Source of the DNA: Minicystis rosea
GTDB taxonomy: Bacteria; Myxococcota_A; Polyangia; Polyangiales; Polyangiaceae
Direction: 5' to 3'
DNA length: 64,000 nt
NCBI GenBank assembly: GCA_001931535.1
Contig: CP016211.1
Span: forward strand, 14,523,501-14,587,500
The notes below the pieces were generated by a model, which had not been told where the DNA came from, did no database searches, and saw only the letters and a list, made by a program, of their open reading frames with translations. Below are positions 43,865 to 53,396 of this stretch, in pieces; position 1 is the stretch's first letter; each line of letters opens with the position of its first letter. Position numbers and translations under genes: made by a program.

Positions 43865-44998
43865 TCAGCGCGCGTTCGGATCGGGCTTCGGCGGCTCGTT
43901 GCCGGGGGAGGCCAGCGTGGCTTCGACCGGGCCTTTGGCGATCGATGGATCCGATCGGAGCTCGGGAGCCGGCTCGCGATCGGTGCTCGCGGGATCGAAG
44001 GTGCCGGAGAACCCGCTCAGATAGATCGGGATTTCACCGCCCGATCCCGCCTCCGGCTCCGAGGGCTGCGACATCGTCAGGGCCTGCGAGCGCTCGATGG
44101 CGCCGCGTTGCGAGGCGTGCGGCGGGGCCTCGCCACGGATGGCGGCGCGCACGTCGTCGAGCATGGTGACCGCGTCCGGGTAGCGCTGCTCGCGATCGAA
44201 GGCGAGCGCTCGATCGATGACCAAGCCCACGCGCGCCGGCAGGTTGGGCAGGTAGCGGGCGATGGGCGGCGCGGGATCTTTGGCCTGCTTCATCAAGAGA
44301 TCGAACGCGCCCTGTGCGTCGTGTAGGTAGCGGCCGGTGAGGAGGCGGAACATCGTCGCGCCCACCGAGAAGATGTCGGCGCGCTCGTCGATGGGGCGGC
44401 CCTTGGCCTGCTCCGGCGGCATGTACGGCGTCGTCCCCAGCGTCGCGCCTTCCTTGGTGAAGAGCCCATCGGAGAGGCCACCCTCGTGGATGCGCGCGAG
44501 GCCGAAATCGAGGACTTTGATGCGGCCCTCGTTGCTGACGAAGAGGTTCCCCGGCTTGATGTCGCGGTGGATGATGCCTTGTTGATGGGCGGCGGCGAGC
44601 ACGTCGAGCACTTGCTCCGCGTGCGAGAGCACCTCGTCGACACCCATGGTGCCGAGGCGCGCGGCGCGATCACCGAGCGACTCGCCCACGAGCAGCTCCA
44701 TCACCAGGAAGGGCGCGCCGTCCTCGGTCACGTCGATGTCGCGGATCTCGACGGCGCCCGGGTGACGGAAGCGATTCACCGCCTGCGCTTCGCGCTCGAA
44801 GCGGAGGCAGACCTCCTTCGACTTGGCCGCCTCGCGATGGAGGATCTTGAGGGCGTCTCGCCGGCCGATGCGGTGCACGCCGACGTAGACGGCCGCCATC
44901 CCGCCCGTGCCGAGGAGGCGAACGAGCGTCCATTTGTCCCGGACCAGGGTACCGACTCGCCGGTGGACGTCGTCTTCTTGCATCGGAAACGAAGCCAT
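43865..44998 (-). CDS. Ser/Thr protein kinase (PknB type)
   Basis: A 377-residue active-looking Hanks-type kinase. It has the glycine loop LLGTGGMAAVYVG, VAIK-like DALKIL, catalytic loop IIHRDIKPGNLF, metal motif KVLDFGLA, activation segment GTTPYMPPEQA and the DIFSVGATMF helix. The C-terminal 90 residues are a disordered Pro/Ser/Glu-rich tail; no membrane helix is seen, so it is cytoplasmic. ATG at 44998 (or 44983). Myxobacteria carry many such kinases; the target is unknown. Confidence 0.93.
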   Translation of the reverse strand: MASFPMQEDDVHRRVGTLVRDKWTLVRLLGTGGMAAVYVGVHRIGRRDALKILHREAAKSKEVCLRFEREAQAVNRFRHPGAVEIRDIDVTEDGAPFLVMELLVGESLGDRAARLGTMGVDEVLSHAEQVLDVLAAAHQQGIIHRDIKPGNLFVSNEGRIKVLDFGLARIHEGGLSDGLFTKEGATLGTTPYMPPEQAKGRPIDERADIFSVGATMFRLLTGRYLHDAQGAFDLLMKQAKDPAPPIARYLPNLPARVGLVIDRALAFDREQRYPDAVTMLDDVRAAIRGEAPPHASQRGAIERSQALTMSQPSEPEAGSGGEIPIYLSGFSGTFDPASTDREPAPELRSDPSIAKGPVEATLASPGNEPPKPDPNAR

Positions 44999-45185
44999 TC
45001 GAGCGGGACCGCGGCGCCCCGTCAAGCAATGCCGCCCGCACGTGAGCCCCCGCCCCAAAGGAGCGCGCGAAGGGCTCGTGGACACGACGGAGAAAGCGTG
45101 GCTCGGAGGGGCGCAGGTGGCGCGGGGTATGGGATGCCCCGACAGCTCTACCGTTGCGTGAAAGCGGCGAACGCTTCGACGAAGC

Positions 45186-46592
45186 TCACTCGATGGTGAG
45201 CCGATCCCCGACCGCGGGGATGGCGATCTTGCGGTGCCCTTCAGCGGCGAGGAGCTCGGCGAGGATCTTCTGCGGCTTCGGATCTCCGTGCACCAGCGCG
45301 ATCTGCGCGAGCGGGCCGCGTGCGGCCGTGTTCCGCGCATAGGCGAGGAGATCCTTCTGATCGGCGTGCGCGCTGAACCCGTTGAGCACCACCACCTCGG
45401 CCCGGCGATCGCGCTCGACCCCGAAGATCTTCACGCGCATCCGCTGCTCCACGAGCCGGCGGCCGAGCGTGTGCTGCGCCTGGTAGCCGACGATCAGCAC
45501 CGTGTTCCGCGCGTCCTCGATGGCGCCCTTGAGGTGATGGAGGATGCGTCCCGCCTCGCACATCCCGCTCGCGGAGATGATGATGGCGGGGCCCTGCTCG
45601 GCGTCGATGGCCTTGCTGCCCTCCACGTCGTCGATGTACTTCACCTCGGGGAAATCGAAGGGTGAGTCGTGGCTGCGCATGAGGGCGCGCGTCTCGGCGT
45701 CGTAGCATTCGGGGTGGAGCTTGAAGATGTCCGTGATCTTCACCGTGAGCGGCGAGTCGACGTAGACGGGCACGCGCGGGATGGCCTCGGCCTTGCGCAG
45801 CTTCTTCAGCGCGAAGATCACCTCCTGCGCGCGCTCCAGCGCGAACGAAGGGATGAGCAGCTTGCCGCCGCGCTCGATGGTGCGCTTCACGACGCGCGCG
45901 AGATCCTCATCCATCTTGTCGGTGCCGTCGTGCACGCGATCGCCGTACGTGCTCTCGGTGATGAGCACGTGCGCGCCCTCGGCGATCTCGGGATCCTTGA
46001 GGATGGGCCGATCGTAGCGGCCCAGATCGCCGGTGAAGACGATGCGCCGCGTGACGCCCTTCTCCTCCACGTCGAGCACGGTGACCGCGCTCCCGAGCAC
46101 GTGCCCCGCGTCGAGGAAGCGCAGCGTGATCCCCGGCGCGATGGGCGCGCGCAGGCGATACGGCACCGAGTAGAAGCGACCGATCGCTTCGATGGCGTCC
46201 TCGTCGTCGTAGAGGGCTTCGACGTGCGGGTGATCGGTGCCCTCCTTCTCGGCTTGGCGATTGAGGAAGCGCGCGTCGGCCTGCTGGATGAGGGCGCCGT
46301 CGCGGAGCATCACCGCGCAGAGGTCACGCGTCGCGGGCGTGGCGTAGATGGGCCCTTCGTAACCGTTCTTGACCAGCATCGGCAGCGCGCCCGAGTGATC
46401 GATGTGCGCGTGCGAGAGCACCACCGCGTCGATGGAGCGCGCGTCGAGCGGCAGGTTCCGGTTCCGCTCGAACGACTCGCGCCGTCGCCCTTGGAAGAGC
46501 CCGCAATCGAGCAGCACCGTGGCCTGCTCGGTGTGGAGGAGGTGCATCGATCCAGTGACGGACTGCGCGGCGCCGACGAACTCGAGGTGCAT
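45186..46592 (-). CDS. Metallo-beta-lactamase/beta-CASP RNA-processing-type nuclease
   Basis: A 468-residue protein with zinc motif VVLSHAHIDHSGALP (HxHxDH), later DAGHVLGS and FTGDLGRYDRP, then a beta-CASP domain (PVYVDSPLTVKITDIF, IIISASGMCEAGRILHHL) and the final Asp/His part FSAHADQKDLL. This is the CPSF-73/RNase J superfamily organisation of bacterial YsxL/TTHA0252-type ribonucleases. It likely cleaves or trims RNA. ATG at 46592. It lies downstream of the lipase-like gene. Confidence 0.9.
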   Translation of the reverse strand: MHLEFVGAAQSVTGSMHLLHTEQATVLLDCGLFQGRRRESFERNRNLPLDARSIDAVVLSHAHIDHSGALPMLVKNGYEGPIYATPATRDLCAVMLRDGALIQQADARFLNRQAEKEGTDHPHVEALYDDEDAIEAIGRFYSVPYRLRAPIAPGITLRFLDAGHVLGSAVTVLDVEEKGVTRRIVFTGDLGRYDRPILKDPEIAEGAHVLITESTYGDRVHDGTDKMDEDLARVVKRTIERGGKLLIPSFALERAQEVIFALKKLRKAEAIPRVPVYVDSPLTVKITDIFKLHPECYDAETRALMRSHDSPFDFPEVKYIDDVEGSKAIDAEQGPAIIISASGMCEAGRILHHLKGAIEDARNTVLIVGYQAQHTLGRRLVEQRMRVKIFGVERDRRAEVVVLNGFSAHADQKDLLAYARNTAARGPLAQIALVHGDPKPQKILAELLAAEGHRKIAIPAVGDRLTIE

Positions 46593-46682
46593 GCCGGCCG
46601 AGCGTACACGACGAACGCGCCGCCGCACCTCGGACGATGGGATCGAGGATGCGAGACGGCGCGTCTCGTTGGGTGGGAGCGC

Positions 46683-48830
46683 TTACGGGCAGGGCGTGCC
46701 GAGCGGCGCGGGCGCGGGGACCGTGGCGGTGCCCGTCTTGAGGAACGTCGAGAAGAAGCACCCGTACTGGTACTTCACCGCGTCGAGCTGCGAGTAGATG
46801 GCGTGCGGATCGTAGACGCCGTCACCTTCGTACTGCACGACGACGCCCGTGTACTTCGTGCCGGTCTCCGAGGTCAGATCCTGGCTCACCGGATACGGCA
46901 GGATGCCATCGTGACCCGAGAGCTTGAGCGCCTCCTGCATCGTCGCCCACACGATGTCGCCCGCTTCTTTGTGGCCGTAGGCGAGCGCCATCGCGTCGTA
47001 CGTCTCCATCGGGAAGTACGAGTCGCCCTTGCCCACGGGCTCGTAGATCGGGCGCACCGGATGATCGGGCAGCGGGCGGCGCGCGAGGCGCGGCATCGAC
47101 ACCATCGGATCGACGGCCTCGGCCGCGGTCTCGAAGAGGCTGAGCCCGGGGTGCAGGAACGTGAGCTTGGCCGAGGTGCCGAGGAGCACCGTCCCGACCT
47201 TGCCGGCGATGTCGGGGATGAGCGGCGTGATCAGGATGAAGTGGCTCCAGTACCCGCCGGCGCCCGTGGGCAGCGCGGCGCGGATGCGCGGCTCCACGGC
47301 GCTGATGAGGTTCGTGTACATCCCGCCCATCGACTGGCCCTGAGCGAAGACGTTCTTCACGTCGAGCTTGTACTTGGTCGCGCCCGCCGGCAGCGAGATG
47401 CCCGAGCATGCCGCGATCGTCTGCGGATCGATCTCGAGCTGCGTGAGCGCGTCGAGGAACAGGTGCTGCTCGATCACGCCTTGCCGGAATGTGTCGCGCA
47501 TCGCCGAGAGGTTGTTGAGGTTGAGGTACGCCGTCTCGCCCGCGCCCGGGAGCCGCTCCGGATTCACCGGCAGCGCGCTCCCCGCCATGGCGAAGCCGAA
47601 GGGCGCGAGCACGTGCGCGGGGCCTTCGCCCTTCTTGTTGCAGCCGAGCACGCCGTCCCACTCGTCCTGCGTGCCGCCCGGACACTGCGTCGCGTCCGGC
47701 TGCGGCGCCCACGTCCCGCGATCGACCACGGCCGAGCTGATCCCACCCGAACCGTGGAAGTACATCACCAGCGGGAACCCGGCGGCCGGCATCTCGCCCT
47801 TGGGGATGGTGATGGTGATGGGCGCGTCCTCGTCGCGCTGCTTCGCCGGTAGCCCGCCATCCGAGAAGTCGAAGCTGCCCTCGGTGTTGAAGGGCGGCGT
47901 GCCCTTCTGGAACTGCGGGTACGTGACCTTGCCGACGAGCTCGCAGTAGCGATCGTGCGTCGCGCCGTCGTCGGGATCGACCTTCAGGCCTTGAATGCTG
48001 ATCGTGTACTTCTTCGCGAGCGTCTGCGAGAGATCGGAGAGGTCTTGCACGACGTCGCCGGTGGTGAACACCGTGGCCGCCGCGACTCCGGCCGCCTCGA
48101 CGCCGATCGTCTTCAGCGTGTCCCAGAGCGGTTGATAGAGCGTCACCGCCGCCGCGCCCTTGGCCCCCTCCGGCGCCGTGCCGGCCTTCAATTGATCGAG
48201 CGCGGCCGGTGACGCGAGCGGCTTGCCGTCGGCGTCGCCGAGGCTCTTCATCACGACGAAGGCGTACTTGCGCTTCGGGTGCAGCACGAAGCCGGGCCGC
48301 GGCGCGGCCGCGATCGTGTTCTCGCTGATCCATCCATCGACGGGCGGCGTGGTCGCGACGACGGGCGTGAGCGTGCCGCGCTCCTGCGATGCGGGATCGA
48401 CGTCGACGAGCAGGATCGGCGAGGTCTTGTCGGCCGCGATCACCTTGCTCGCGTCGAGCGTGGGCACCGGCGCGGAGAAGCGGAAGTACGAGACGGGCAC
48501 GACCGGGAAGCCCGGGTGCTCCATGGCGGTCGCTTGCAGCGGCGCGATCGTCTTGAGGAAGTTCGGGAACGGCAGGCCGGTGAGATCGGGCGTGCCCTTG
48601 TCGGTGAGGCGCAGATCGGAGGGATACGGGAAGTCGTAGAAGTGATCTTGGGACGAGAGATCGGCCGTGAGATCGAAGGCCGCCGTCGCGCCTTGCATCG
48701 CATCACCGCCGTGGCCTCCAGTGCCGGTGGTGGTGCCCGTGCCGCCTTGGCCTCCGGTGCCGGTGGTGCCGCCGGAGCTGCAGGCCGCGAGCAGGATCGT
48801 GGAGAAGAGAAGGGCAGGGACACGTCGCAT
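46683..48830 (-). CDS. Secreted lipase/esterase-like lipoprotein
   Basis: A 715-residue lipoprotein. Signal MRRVPALLFSTILLAAC with lipobox LLAAC, then a long Gly/Thr-rich linker. The N-terminal domain (DLSSQDHFYDFPYPSDLRL, FPNFLKTIAPLQA) resembles bacterial virulence-factor lipase N-terminal domains; the C-terminal domain is an alpha/beta hydrolase with FPLVMYFHGSGG (oxyanion) and the nucleophile elbow FAQGQSMGGMYTN. Candidate acid and His residues follow later but cannot be assigned surely. It probably acts on esters outside the cell. Same strand as the beta-CASP gene. Confidence 0.8.
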   Translation of the reverse strand: MRRVPALLFSTILLAACSSGGTTGTGGQGGTGTTTGTGGHGGDAMQGATAAFDLTADLSSQDHFYDFPYPSDLRLTDKGTPDLTGLPFPNFLKTIAPLQATAMEHPGFPVVPVSYFRFSAPVPTLDASKVIAADKTSPILLVDVDPASQERGTLTPVVATTPPVDGWISENTIAAAPRPGFVLHPKRKYAFVVMKSLGDADGKPLASPAALDQLKAGTAPEGAKGAAAVTLYQPLWDTLKTIGVEAAGVAAATVFTTGDVVQDLSDLSQTLAKKYTISIQGLKVDPDDGATHDRYCELVGKVTYPQFQKGTPPFNTEGSFDFSDGGLPAKQRDEDAPITITIPKGEMPAAGFPLVMYFHGSGGISSAVVDRGTWAPQPDATQCPGGTQDEWDGVLGCNKKGEGPAHVLAPFGFAMAGSALPVNPERLPGAGETAYLNLNNLSAMRDTFRQGVIEQHLFLDALTQLEIDPQTIAACSGISLPAGATKYKLDVKNVFAQGQSMGGMYTNLISAVEPRIRAALPTGAGGYWSHFILITPLIPDIAGKVGTVLLGTSAKLTFLHPGLSLFETAAEAVDPMVSMPRLARRPLPDHPVRPIYEPVGKGDSYFPMETYDAMALAYGHKEAGDIVWATMQEALKLSGHDGILPYPVSQDLTSETGTKYTGVVVQYEGDGVYDPHAIYSQLDAVKYQYGCFFSTFLKTGTATVPAPAPLGTPCP

Positions 48831-48934
48831 CCCGCCGATGTTACTCGAATTGCCGGGAATCCCACACCGAACGCGCGAGGGACACGCTCAGGTCGCCGGC
48901 CTGAAGCCGTCGCGCTGGCCGCAGTGCGGCGGCG

Positions 48935-49900
48935 TCACTCTTCGAGGCTCTCGTCCACGAGGGCCTTGAGCTCGGCGAGCTTCTTCGCCCGTGCGGGATC
49001 CATGGCCTTGCGCCCCACGCCGCCGGCGGCCTTCACGTCGCGCTCGAGCTCCGCGAGCTCTTCGTCGGTCGTCTTGGGGCGCTTCTTGGCCCCGACGCCG
49101 AGCACGCGCGCGAGCCAGCTCCGCGCCGGCTGGAGCGTGTACTCCCCGGCGCGCACCGACGCAGGGCTCTTGCGCAGCATCTTCATCAATGCATGGTTCG
49201 AGCTGGCCCACGCGTAGGACTCGTCGAAGTGCTCCGAGGGCGTGAGCTCGAGGTGCTTCGCGGCCGTGCGCTCGGGCACGTCGTGGAGGCGGCAGAAGAT
49301 GCCGAGCGCGAGCGCGATCTCGTCGGCGGGCATCTTGGTCGCGGCGTGGACCTGCACGCCGCTGCACCCCTTCATGTAGATGTACGAGCCATTGGACATG
49401 AGCACGCCGAAGCCGAGGAGCACCGCGGCCAGATCGGTGAGCGGCTCGCGCTCGCCGAGGGGCGTGCCCGCGTAGGCGTCGGCCTCGATCATGAACATGG
49501 TGGCGACGGCGCGCACCAGCGTGGTGGTGAGCACCACGGGGTTCTTCACTTCGCCGGTGCTGAGCGTGACCGTGTAGCCGCCGTCCGCGTGGCGCGCGAC
49601 GCGATCGAGGCGCGTGTCGATCTTGCCTCCGCCGCCGCACGCGCCGCTCGAGCAGCTCACCGTCTGCGCCTCGCCCTCGGGCGTGACGAGGGTGACCTCG
49701 ACCTCGAGATCGGTGAGGCCCGCGTGATCCTGCACGCGGCTCATGAGCGCGGCGACCGATTGCGGCGAACCGTCGAAGCGATCCGGGAAGAACTCCCCCG
49801 TCGGGAGGATCAGCCCGCGGACGGGCTCGGCCCCATGCTCGAGGAGCGTCGCCGTGTTCGAGAGGATCCAGCGGATCTGCGATTCGGCCGGGAGGTCCAT
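48935..49900 (-). CDS. Hypothetical protein with Cys motif
   Basis: A 321-residue soluble protein. I do not recognise it. Visible are an N-terminal alpha/beta part (IRWILSNTATLLEHGAEPVRGL), a metal- or thiol-binding-like CSSGACGGGG, and a C-terminal helical region ending in acidic/basic repeats. The section MFMIEADAYAGTPLGEREPL and SGVQVHAATKMPADE suggests a conserved globular core. No signal peptide. ATG at 49900 has GGGAGG-like upstream bases (minus strand). Confidence 0.68.
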   Translation of the reverse strand: MDLPAESQIRWILSNTATLLEHGAEPVRGLILPTGEFFPDRFDGSPQSVAALMSRVQDHAGLTDLEVEVTLVTPEGEAQTVSCSSGACGGGGKIDTRLDRVARHADGGYTVTLSTGEVKNPVVLTTTLVRAVATMFMIEADAYAGTPLGEREPLTDLAAVLLGFGVLMSNGSYIYMKGCSGVQVHAATKMPADEIALALGIFCRLHDVPERTAAKHLELTPSEHFDESYAWASSNHALMKMLRKSPASVRAGEYTLQPARSWLARVLGVGAKKRPKTTDEELAELERDVKAAGGVGRKAMDPARAKKLAELKALVDESLEE

Positions 49901-50096
49901 GGGCCGATTGTAGCCCAGATCGAGGCCGATTTCTCTGCTGTCCGCGGTGGAGCGCGGGCGGTCCAGCCGTGGCTTCGACGGACCGCGAGACTCCGTCGCG
50001 AGCGCTCGCCGCTCGGGAGCGAACGGAGAATTTCGAGCGAGCTCGATCGAGAGGGCGCGTGGCCGTCGTCGGACGGCCACGCGAAAGATCACGAAT

Positions 50097-51551
50097 TCAC
50101 GGAGACGCGCACTTCTGCGCGAAGTCGCAGGCGCCCGCGGCGGCAGAGACCGAGAGCGAGTACTGCGTGCACGTGCCCGTCGCGCCCGGCTTGCGGAAGA
50201 CGCGGATGTAGTACTTGGACGAGTGGGTGCCGATCACGCCGCTGCCGGGGAGGCCGCCGCAGTGCACGCTGGCCGTGGGACCGCAGGGCGCCTCGCCGGT
50301 GTCCACGCCGTTGAAGCCGTTCACGCACCAGTCGTAGGCGACGATGGACGTCGCCGCTCCGGTCGGCGTGTCGGTGCACGTGTCGCCGCGGATGACGTCC
50401 ATCAAGAACTCGCTGTTCGTCGCCGGCGCCGTGAAGTTGATGCGCACGTGATACGAGTTGGTGCTGCCCTCGTTGACGTCGACGGTGTCGAAGCTCCAGA
50501 AGTCGACGTCGGCGGCGCTCGAGAGCGTGCCTTGGATCGTGATCGGAGCGCCCGTGTCGCTCACGCTGCCGGCGTTGGTCGCGGTGCCGCAGGAGCCGTT
50601 GGGCTCGCCGGTCTCCACCTGACAGCCGCAGCCCACGGAGGCCGGGCCGGCCGGATACGAAGTCCAACCCGGATCGCACGCGCCCAGCGAGCACGTCGCG
50701 TTCTTGCAAGCCCAGCTCGCGTGCGGCGGCTTCGGCCCCGAGGCGGCGCAGAGGGCGTTTTGATCGCCGTCGTCGGCCATGCCGTTGCAGTTGTCGTCCT
50801 TGCCGTTGCACGTCTCGGCGGCGGGCGTCGCGGCCGTGCAGCCGTCCCACTTGCCCTGCTTGCCGTCGCAGGTCTCCATGCCGTTGCAGTTGCCGTACTG
50901 GTTCTTCACCGAGCACGCGCGCGCCACGTCGTCGCGCTTCTGGTTGCACGGACAGGAAGAGCCGCCGTTGGGCACGCACCACTTGAACGCGGTGGACACC
51001 GGCATCCCTGCGTCGCCCGCGTCGGTGCCGCCTTCGGGCACGCCGCCGTCACCCGCGTACGCCGCCTTGTCGACGCAGGTGAAGCCGTTGGGACAGACGC
51101 CGTCGACGCTGCAGTCACGCGCGCAGAACTTGTCGCCGAGCGGCGCGGTGAGACACTGATCGCTGGGCAGCTTGCAGTCGGTGTTGCTCGAGCACTTGGT
51201 GCACTGCTGATCGAGATCGGGCGCGCACAGCGAGGTGCCGTTGATGACCGTGCAGTAGGTGCCGAACGGGCAATCCGGCGGGCAGGGCTGCGTGCAGTAG
51301 CTGCCGTTGCCGATGGGCGAGCAGCTCCCCTCGGTGCAGTCCGCGTTGGATTTGCAGGGCGATCCGATCTCGCCGTTGCCCGCGTCCGGCTTGCCGCCGG
51401 CCGCGCCCGAGCTCGTCGTCGAGCCGCCCACGCCGGGGCCGCCCGCGTTGCCGCCCACACCCGTGAGCTGCTGGCCTTGCGCGCACGCGGCCGCAGCCGC
51501 GCTCACGACACCACCGAGCAACACGGCCCGTACAAAACGCCTGGTGACCAT
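50097..51551 (-). CDS. Cys-rich lipoprotein with MopE-like metal-binding motif
   Basis: A 484-residue exported protein. Signal FVRAVLLGGVVSAAAAAC with a lipobox-like AAAC is followed by Gly/Ser linker. The middle is a series of disulfide-rich modules (SPCKSNADCTEGSCS, CTKCSSNTDCKLPSDQC, CNGKDDNCNGMADDGD), the last being the MopE/Put_metal motif known from copper-binding methanotroph proteins and abundant in myxobacteria. The C-terminal part resembles a pre-peptidase beta-sandwich (VDFWSFDTVDVNEGS). Probably surface-exposed; ligand unknown. Confidence 0.8.
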   Translation of the reverse strand: MVTRRFVRAVLLGGVVSAAAAACAQGQQLTGVGGNAGGPGVGGSTTSSGAAGGKPDAGNGEIGSPCKSNADCTEGSCSPIGNGSYCTQPCPPDCPFGTYCTVINGTSLCAPDLDQQCTKCSSNTDCKLPSDQCLTAPLGDKFCARDCSVDGVCPNGFTCVDKAAYAGDGGVPEGGTDAGDAGMPVSTAFKWCVPNGGSSCPCNQKRDDVARACSVKNQYGNCNGMETCDGKQGKWDGCTAATPAAETCNGKDDNCNGMADDGDQNALCAASGPKPPHASWACKNATCSLGACDPGWTSYPAGPASVGCGCQVETGEPNGSCGTATNAGSVSDTGAPITIQGTLSSAADVDFWSFDTVDVNEGSTNSYHVRINFTAPATNSEFLMDVIRGDTCTDTPTGAATSIVAYDWCVNGFNGVDTGEAPCGPTASVHCGGLPGSGVIGTHSSKYYIRVFRKPGATGTCTQYSLSVSAAAGACDFAQKCASP

Positions 51552-51686
51552 CGCGCGACGCCTCCGAGCTCCACCGGAATCGCGGAGCAAACGGCCAAGG
51601 AAGGACGGATACTCGCTCCGGCCCGTGACAAAAGGTAAAAGGTTTGCGCGCTTGACGTCAAACGCGTAACCGAAAGATCCGCCGCC

Positions 51687-53327
51687 GTGTCTCCGTCCCC
51701 CCAATATTCGCTGGCCTTTTTCGCTGCGCTGGCGGCCCTCGCCGGCTGCTCTCGCGACGCGTCCGTTTCCGTGGGCCCCGCGGCCCCTGCGCGGGCGGAG
51801 CCGGCGCCGGCCCATCAAGCGGGCGCCACGGGTTCTGCGAGCCCGATCACGTCCGCGAGCACGGCGGCCGAAGCGGCGAAGCCGGCCCCGAGCGCGTCGG
51901 CCGCCGCGGCGACGCCGCCGAAGGAGCCCGTTCCGGAGGGCCCGCGCCTCTTTGCCAAGGCTCGTTTCGCGTGGATTCAGCCCGAGCCGCACGCCTCGAA
52001 GGGTTGGCTCGGGTACCTCGGGCTCGGCAGCTCCATCGCGCTGCGTGGGGGCAGCATCGCCACCGCGAAGGTGCCCGGATCGGAAGGCCGCAGCGGTTGC
52101 CGCGCGTGGTACGCCATCGAGCCGCGCGGCTACATCTGTGACGGTGACGCGGCGACCCTCGATCCGAAGGACCCGGCCGTCGTCGCCGTCGCGGCCGCGG
52201 CGCCGCAGACGGGCTCGCCCTGGCCGTACGAGTACGGCGAGTCCATCGGCGCGCCCCGCTACAAGCGCCCGCCGACGGCCGCGGAGCAACGCAAGGCGGA
52301 GTGGAACCTCGCCGAGCATCTCGGCTTGATCGCGAAGGCGCGCGCGAGCGCCGACGACCTCGACAAATCGCTCGTGGGCCTCGATCTCGCGCCCGCCGCC
52401 GACACCCGCTGGGGCAAGGGCGGCGAGCCGCTCGCGTGGTTGGAGGCCTCGCCGCTCGTGCGCGAGGCGCGTCCGTTCGTGGCCAATGGATCGACGGTCG
52501 CGTACACGCGGCAGGTCGACATCGACGGGCGCACCTACCTCGTGTCGCACGATCTCGCGCTCGTCCCGAAGGATCGCGTGAAGCCTTATCCGCGATCGGA
52601 GTTCCACGGCGTGGAGATCGGGACGGAGGCGGAGCTGCCCCTCGCGTTCTTCCGCAAGATGGATCGGCCCAAGTATCGCCGCGGCGCGGACGGCACCTTC
52701 GAGAAGACCGGCGCCATGTGGCCGCGCCTCGCGTGGGTCGGCCTCACCGGCGAAGAGGCCAAGGAAGGCAAGCGCACGTTCCTCGCGACGCGCGAGCCCG
52801 ACATCTGGGTCGCCGCCGACGAGGCCGCGGTGGTCCGTCGCAGCGAGCCGCCCGCCATCATCAAGCGCGCGTCGACCGGCCGCCGCACGTGGCTCGACAT
52901 CAGCGTGCTCGGCGGGACGCTGGTCGCGTACGAGAACGACAAGCCCGTGTTCGCGACGCTGATCTCACCGGGCCGCGGCGGCATCCCGGAGGCGGGCAAG
53001 GATCCGCTCGACACCGCCTCCACGCCGACGGGCACGTTCCGCGTCGATGGGAAGTTCGTGACCGCGACGATGGTGTCGTCGACCAACGATCTGTTGGTCC
53101 ACACCGAGGTGCAGTACGTGCAGAACTTCCACGGCCCGCACGCGCTGCACGCCGCCTACTGGCACGACGTCTGGGGCGAGAAGAAGAGCGGTGGATGTGT
53201 GAACCTCGCGCCCATCGACGCGAAGCGCCTCTTCGAGTGGGGCGAGCCCCCGGTCCCCAAGGACTGGTACGGCCTGCGCTCGCTCCCCGAGTTCGGCCCC
53301 GCCACCGTCGTCGTCGTCCACAAGTAG
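51687..53327 (+). CDS. L,D-transpeptidase (YkuD) lipoprotein
   Basis: A 546-residue exported lipoprotein: signal SLAFFAALAALAGC with lipobox LAGC and a long Ala/Pro-rich linker. The catalytic YkuD domain is at the C-terminus (about residues 410-545), with YWHDVWGEKKSGGCVNLAP holding the catalytic H and SGGCVN nucleophile Cys. L,D-transpeptidases form 3-3 peptidoglycan cross-links or attach proteins to the wall. The preceding 300 residues are an unfamiliar domain. GTG start. Confidence 0.88.
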   Translation: MSPSPQYSLAFFAALAALAGCSRDASVSVGPAAPARAEPAPAHQAGATGSASPITSASTAAEAAKPAPSASAAAATPPKEPVPEGPRLFAKARFAWIQPEPHASKGWLGYLGLGSSIALRGGSIATAKVPGSEGRSGCRAWYAIEPRGYICDGDAATLDPKDPAVVAVAAAAPQTGSPWPYEYGESIGAPRYKRPPTAAEQRKAEWNLAEHLGLIAKARASADDLDKSLVGLDLAPAADTRWGKGGEPLAWLEASPLVREARPFVANGSTVAYTRQVDIDGRTYLVSHDLALVPKDRVKPYPRSEFHGVEIGTEAELPLAFFRKMDRPKYRRGADGTFEKTGAMWPRLAWVGLTGEEAKEGKRTFLATREPDIWVAADEAAVVRRSEPPAIIKRASTGRRTWLDISVLGGTLVAYENDKPVFATLISPGRGGIPEAGKDPLDTASTPTGTFRVDGKFVTATMVSSTNDLLVHTEVQYVQNFHGPHALHAAYWHDVWGEKKSGGCVNLAPIDAKRLFEWGEPPVPKDWYGLRSLPEFGPATVVVVHK

Positions 53328-53362
53328 CGATCGCCAAGCAGCCTGGTTTTGCCGTGTGGATC

Positions 53363-53389
53363 GGCTTCGTGTCCGCATGACACGAAGCC
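53363..53389. terminator. Bidirectional hairpin between convergent genes
   Basis: GGCTTCGTGTC (53363-53373) pairs perfectly with GACACGAAGCC (53379-53389) around CGCAT. It lies between the transpeptidase stop and the aminotransferase stop. Confidence 0.7.
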
Positions 53390-53396
53390 TTGCGGC

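Noticed and set aside
45003..45185. Kinase gene extended upstream to 45340
   Set aside because: The extension would overlap the end of the neighbouring beta-CASP gene and has no kinase-like sequence; ATG 44998 gives a normal N-terminus.
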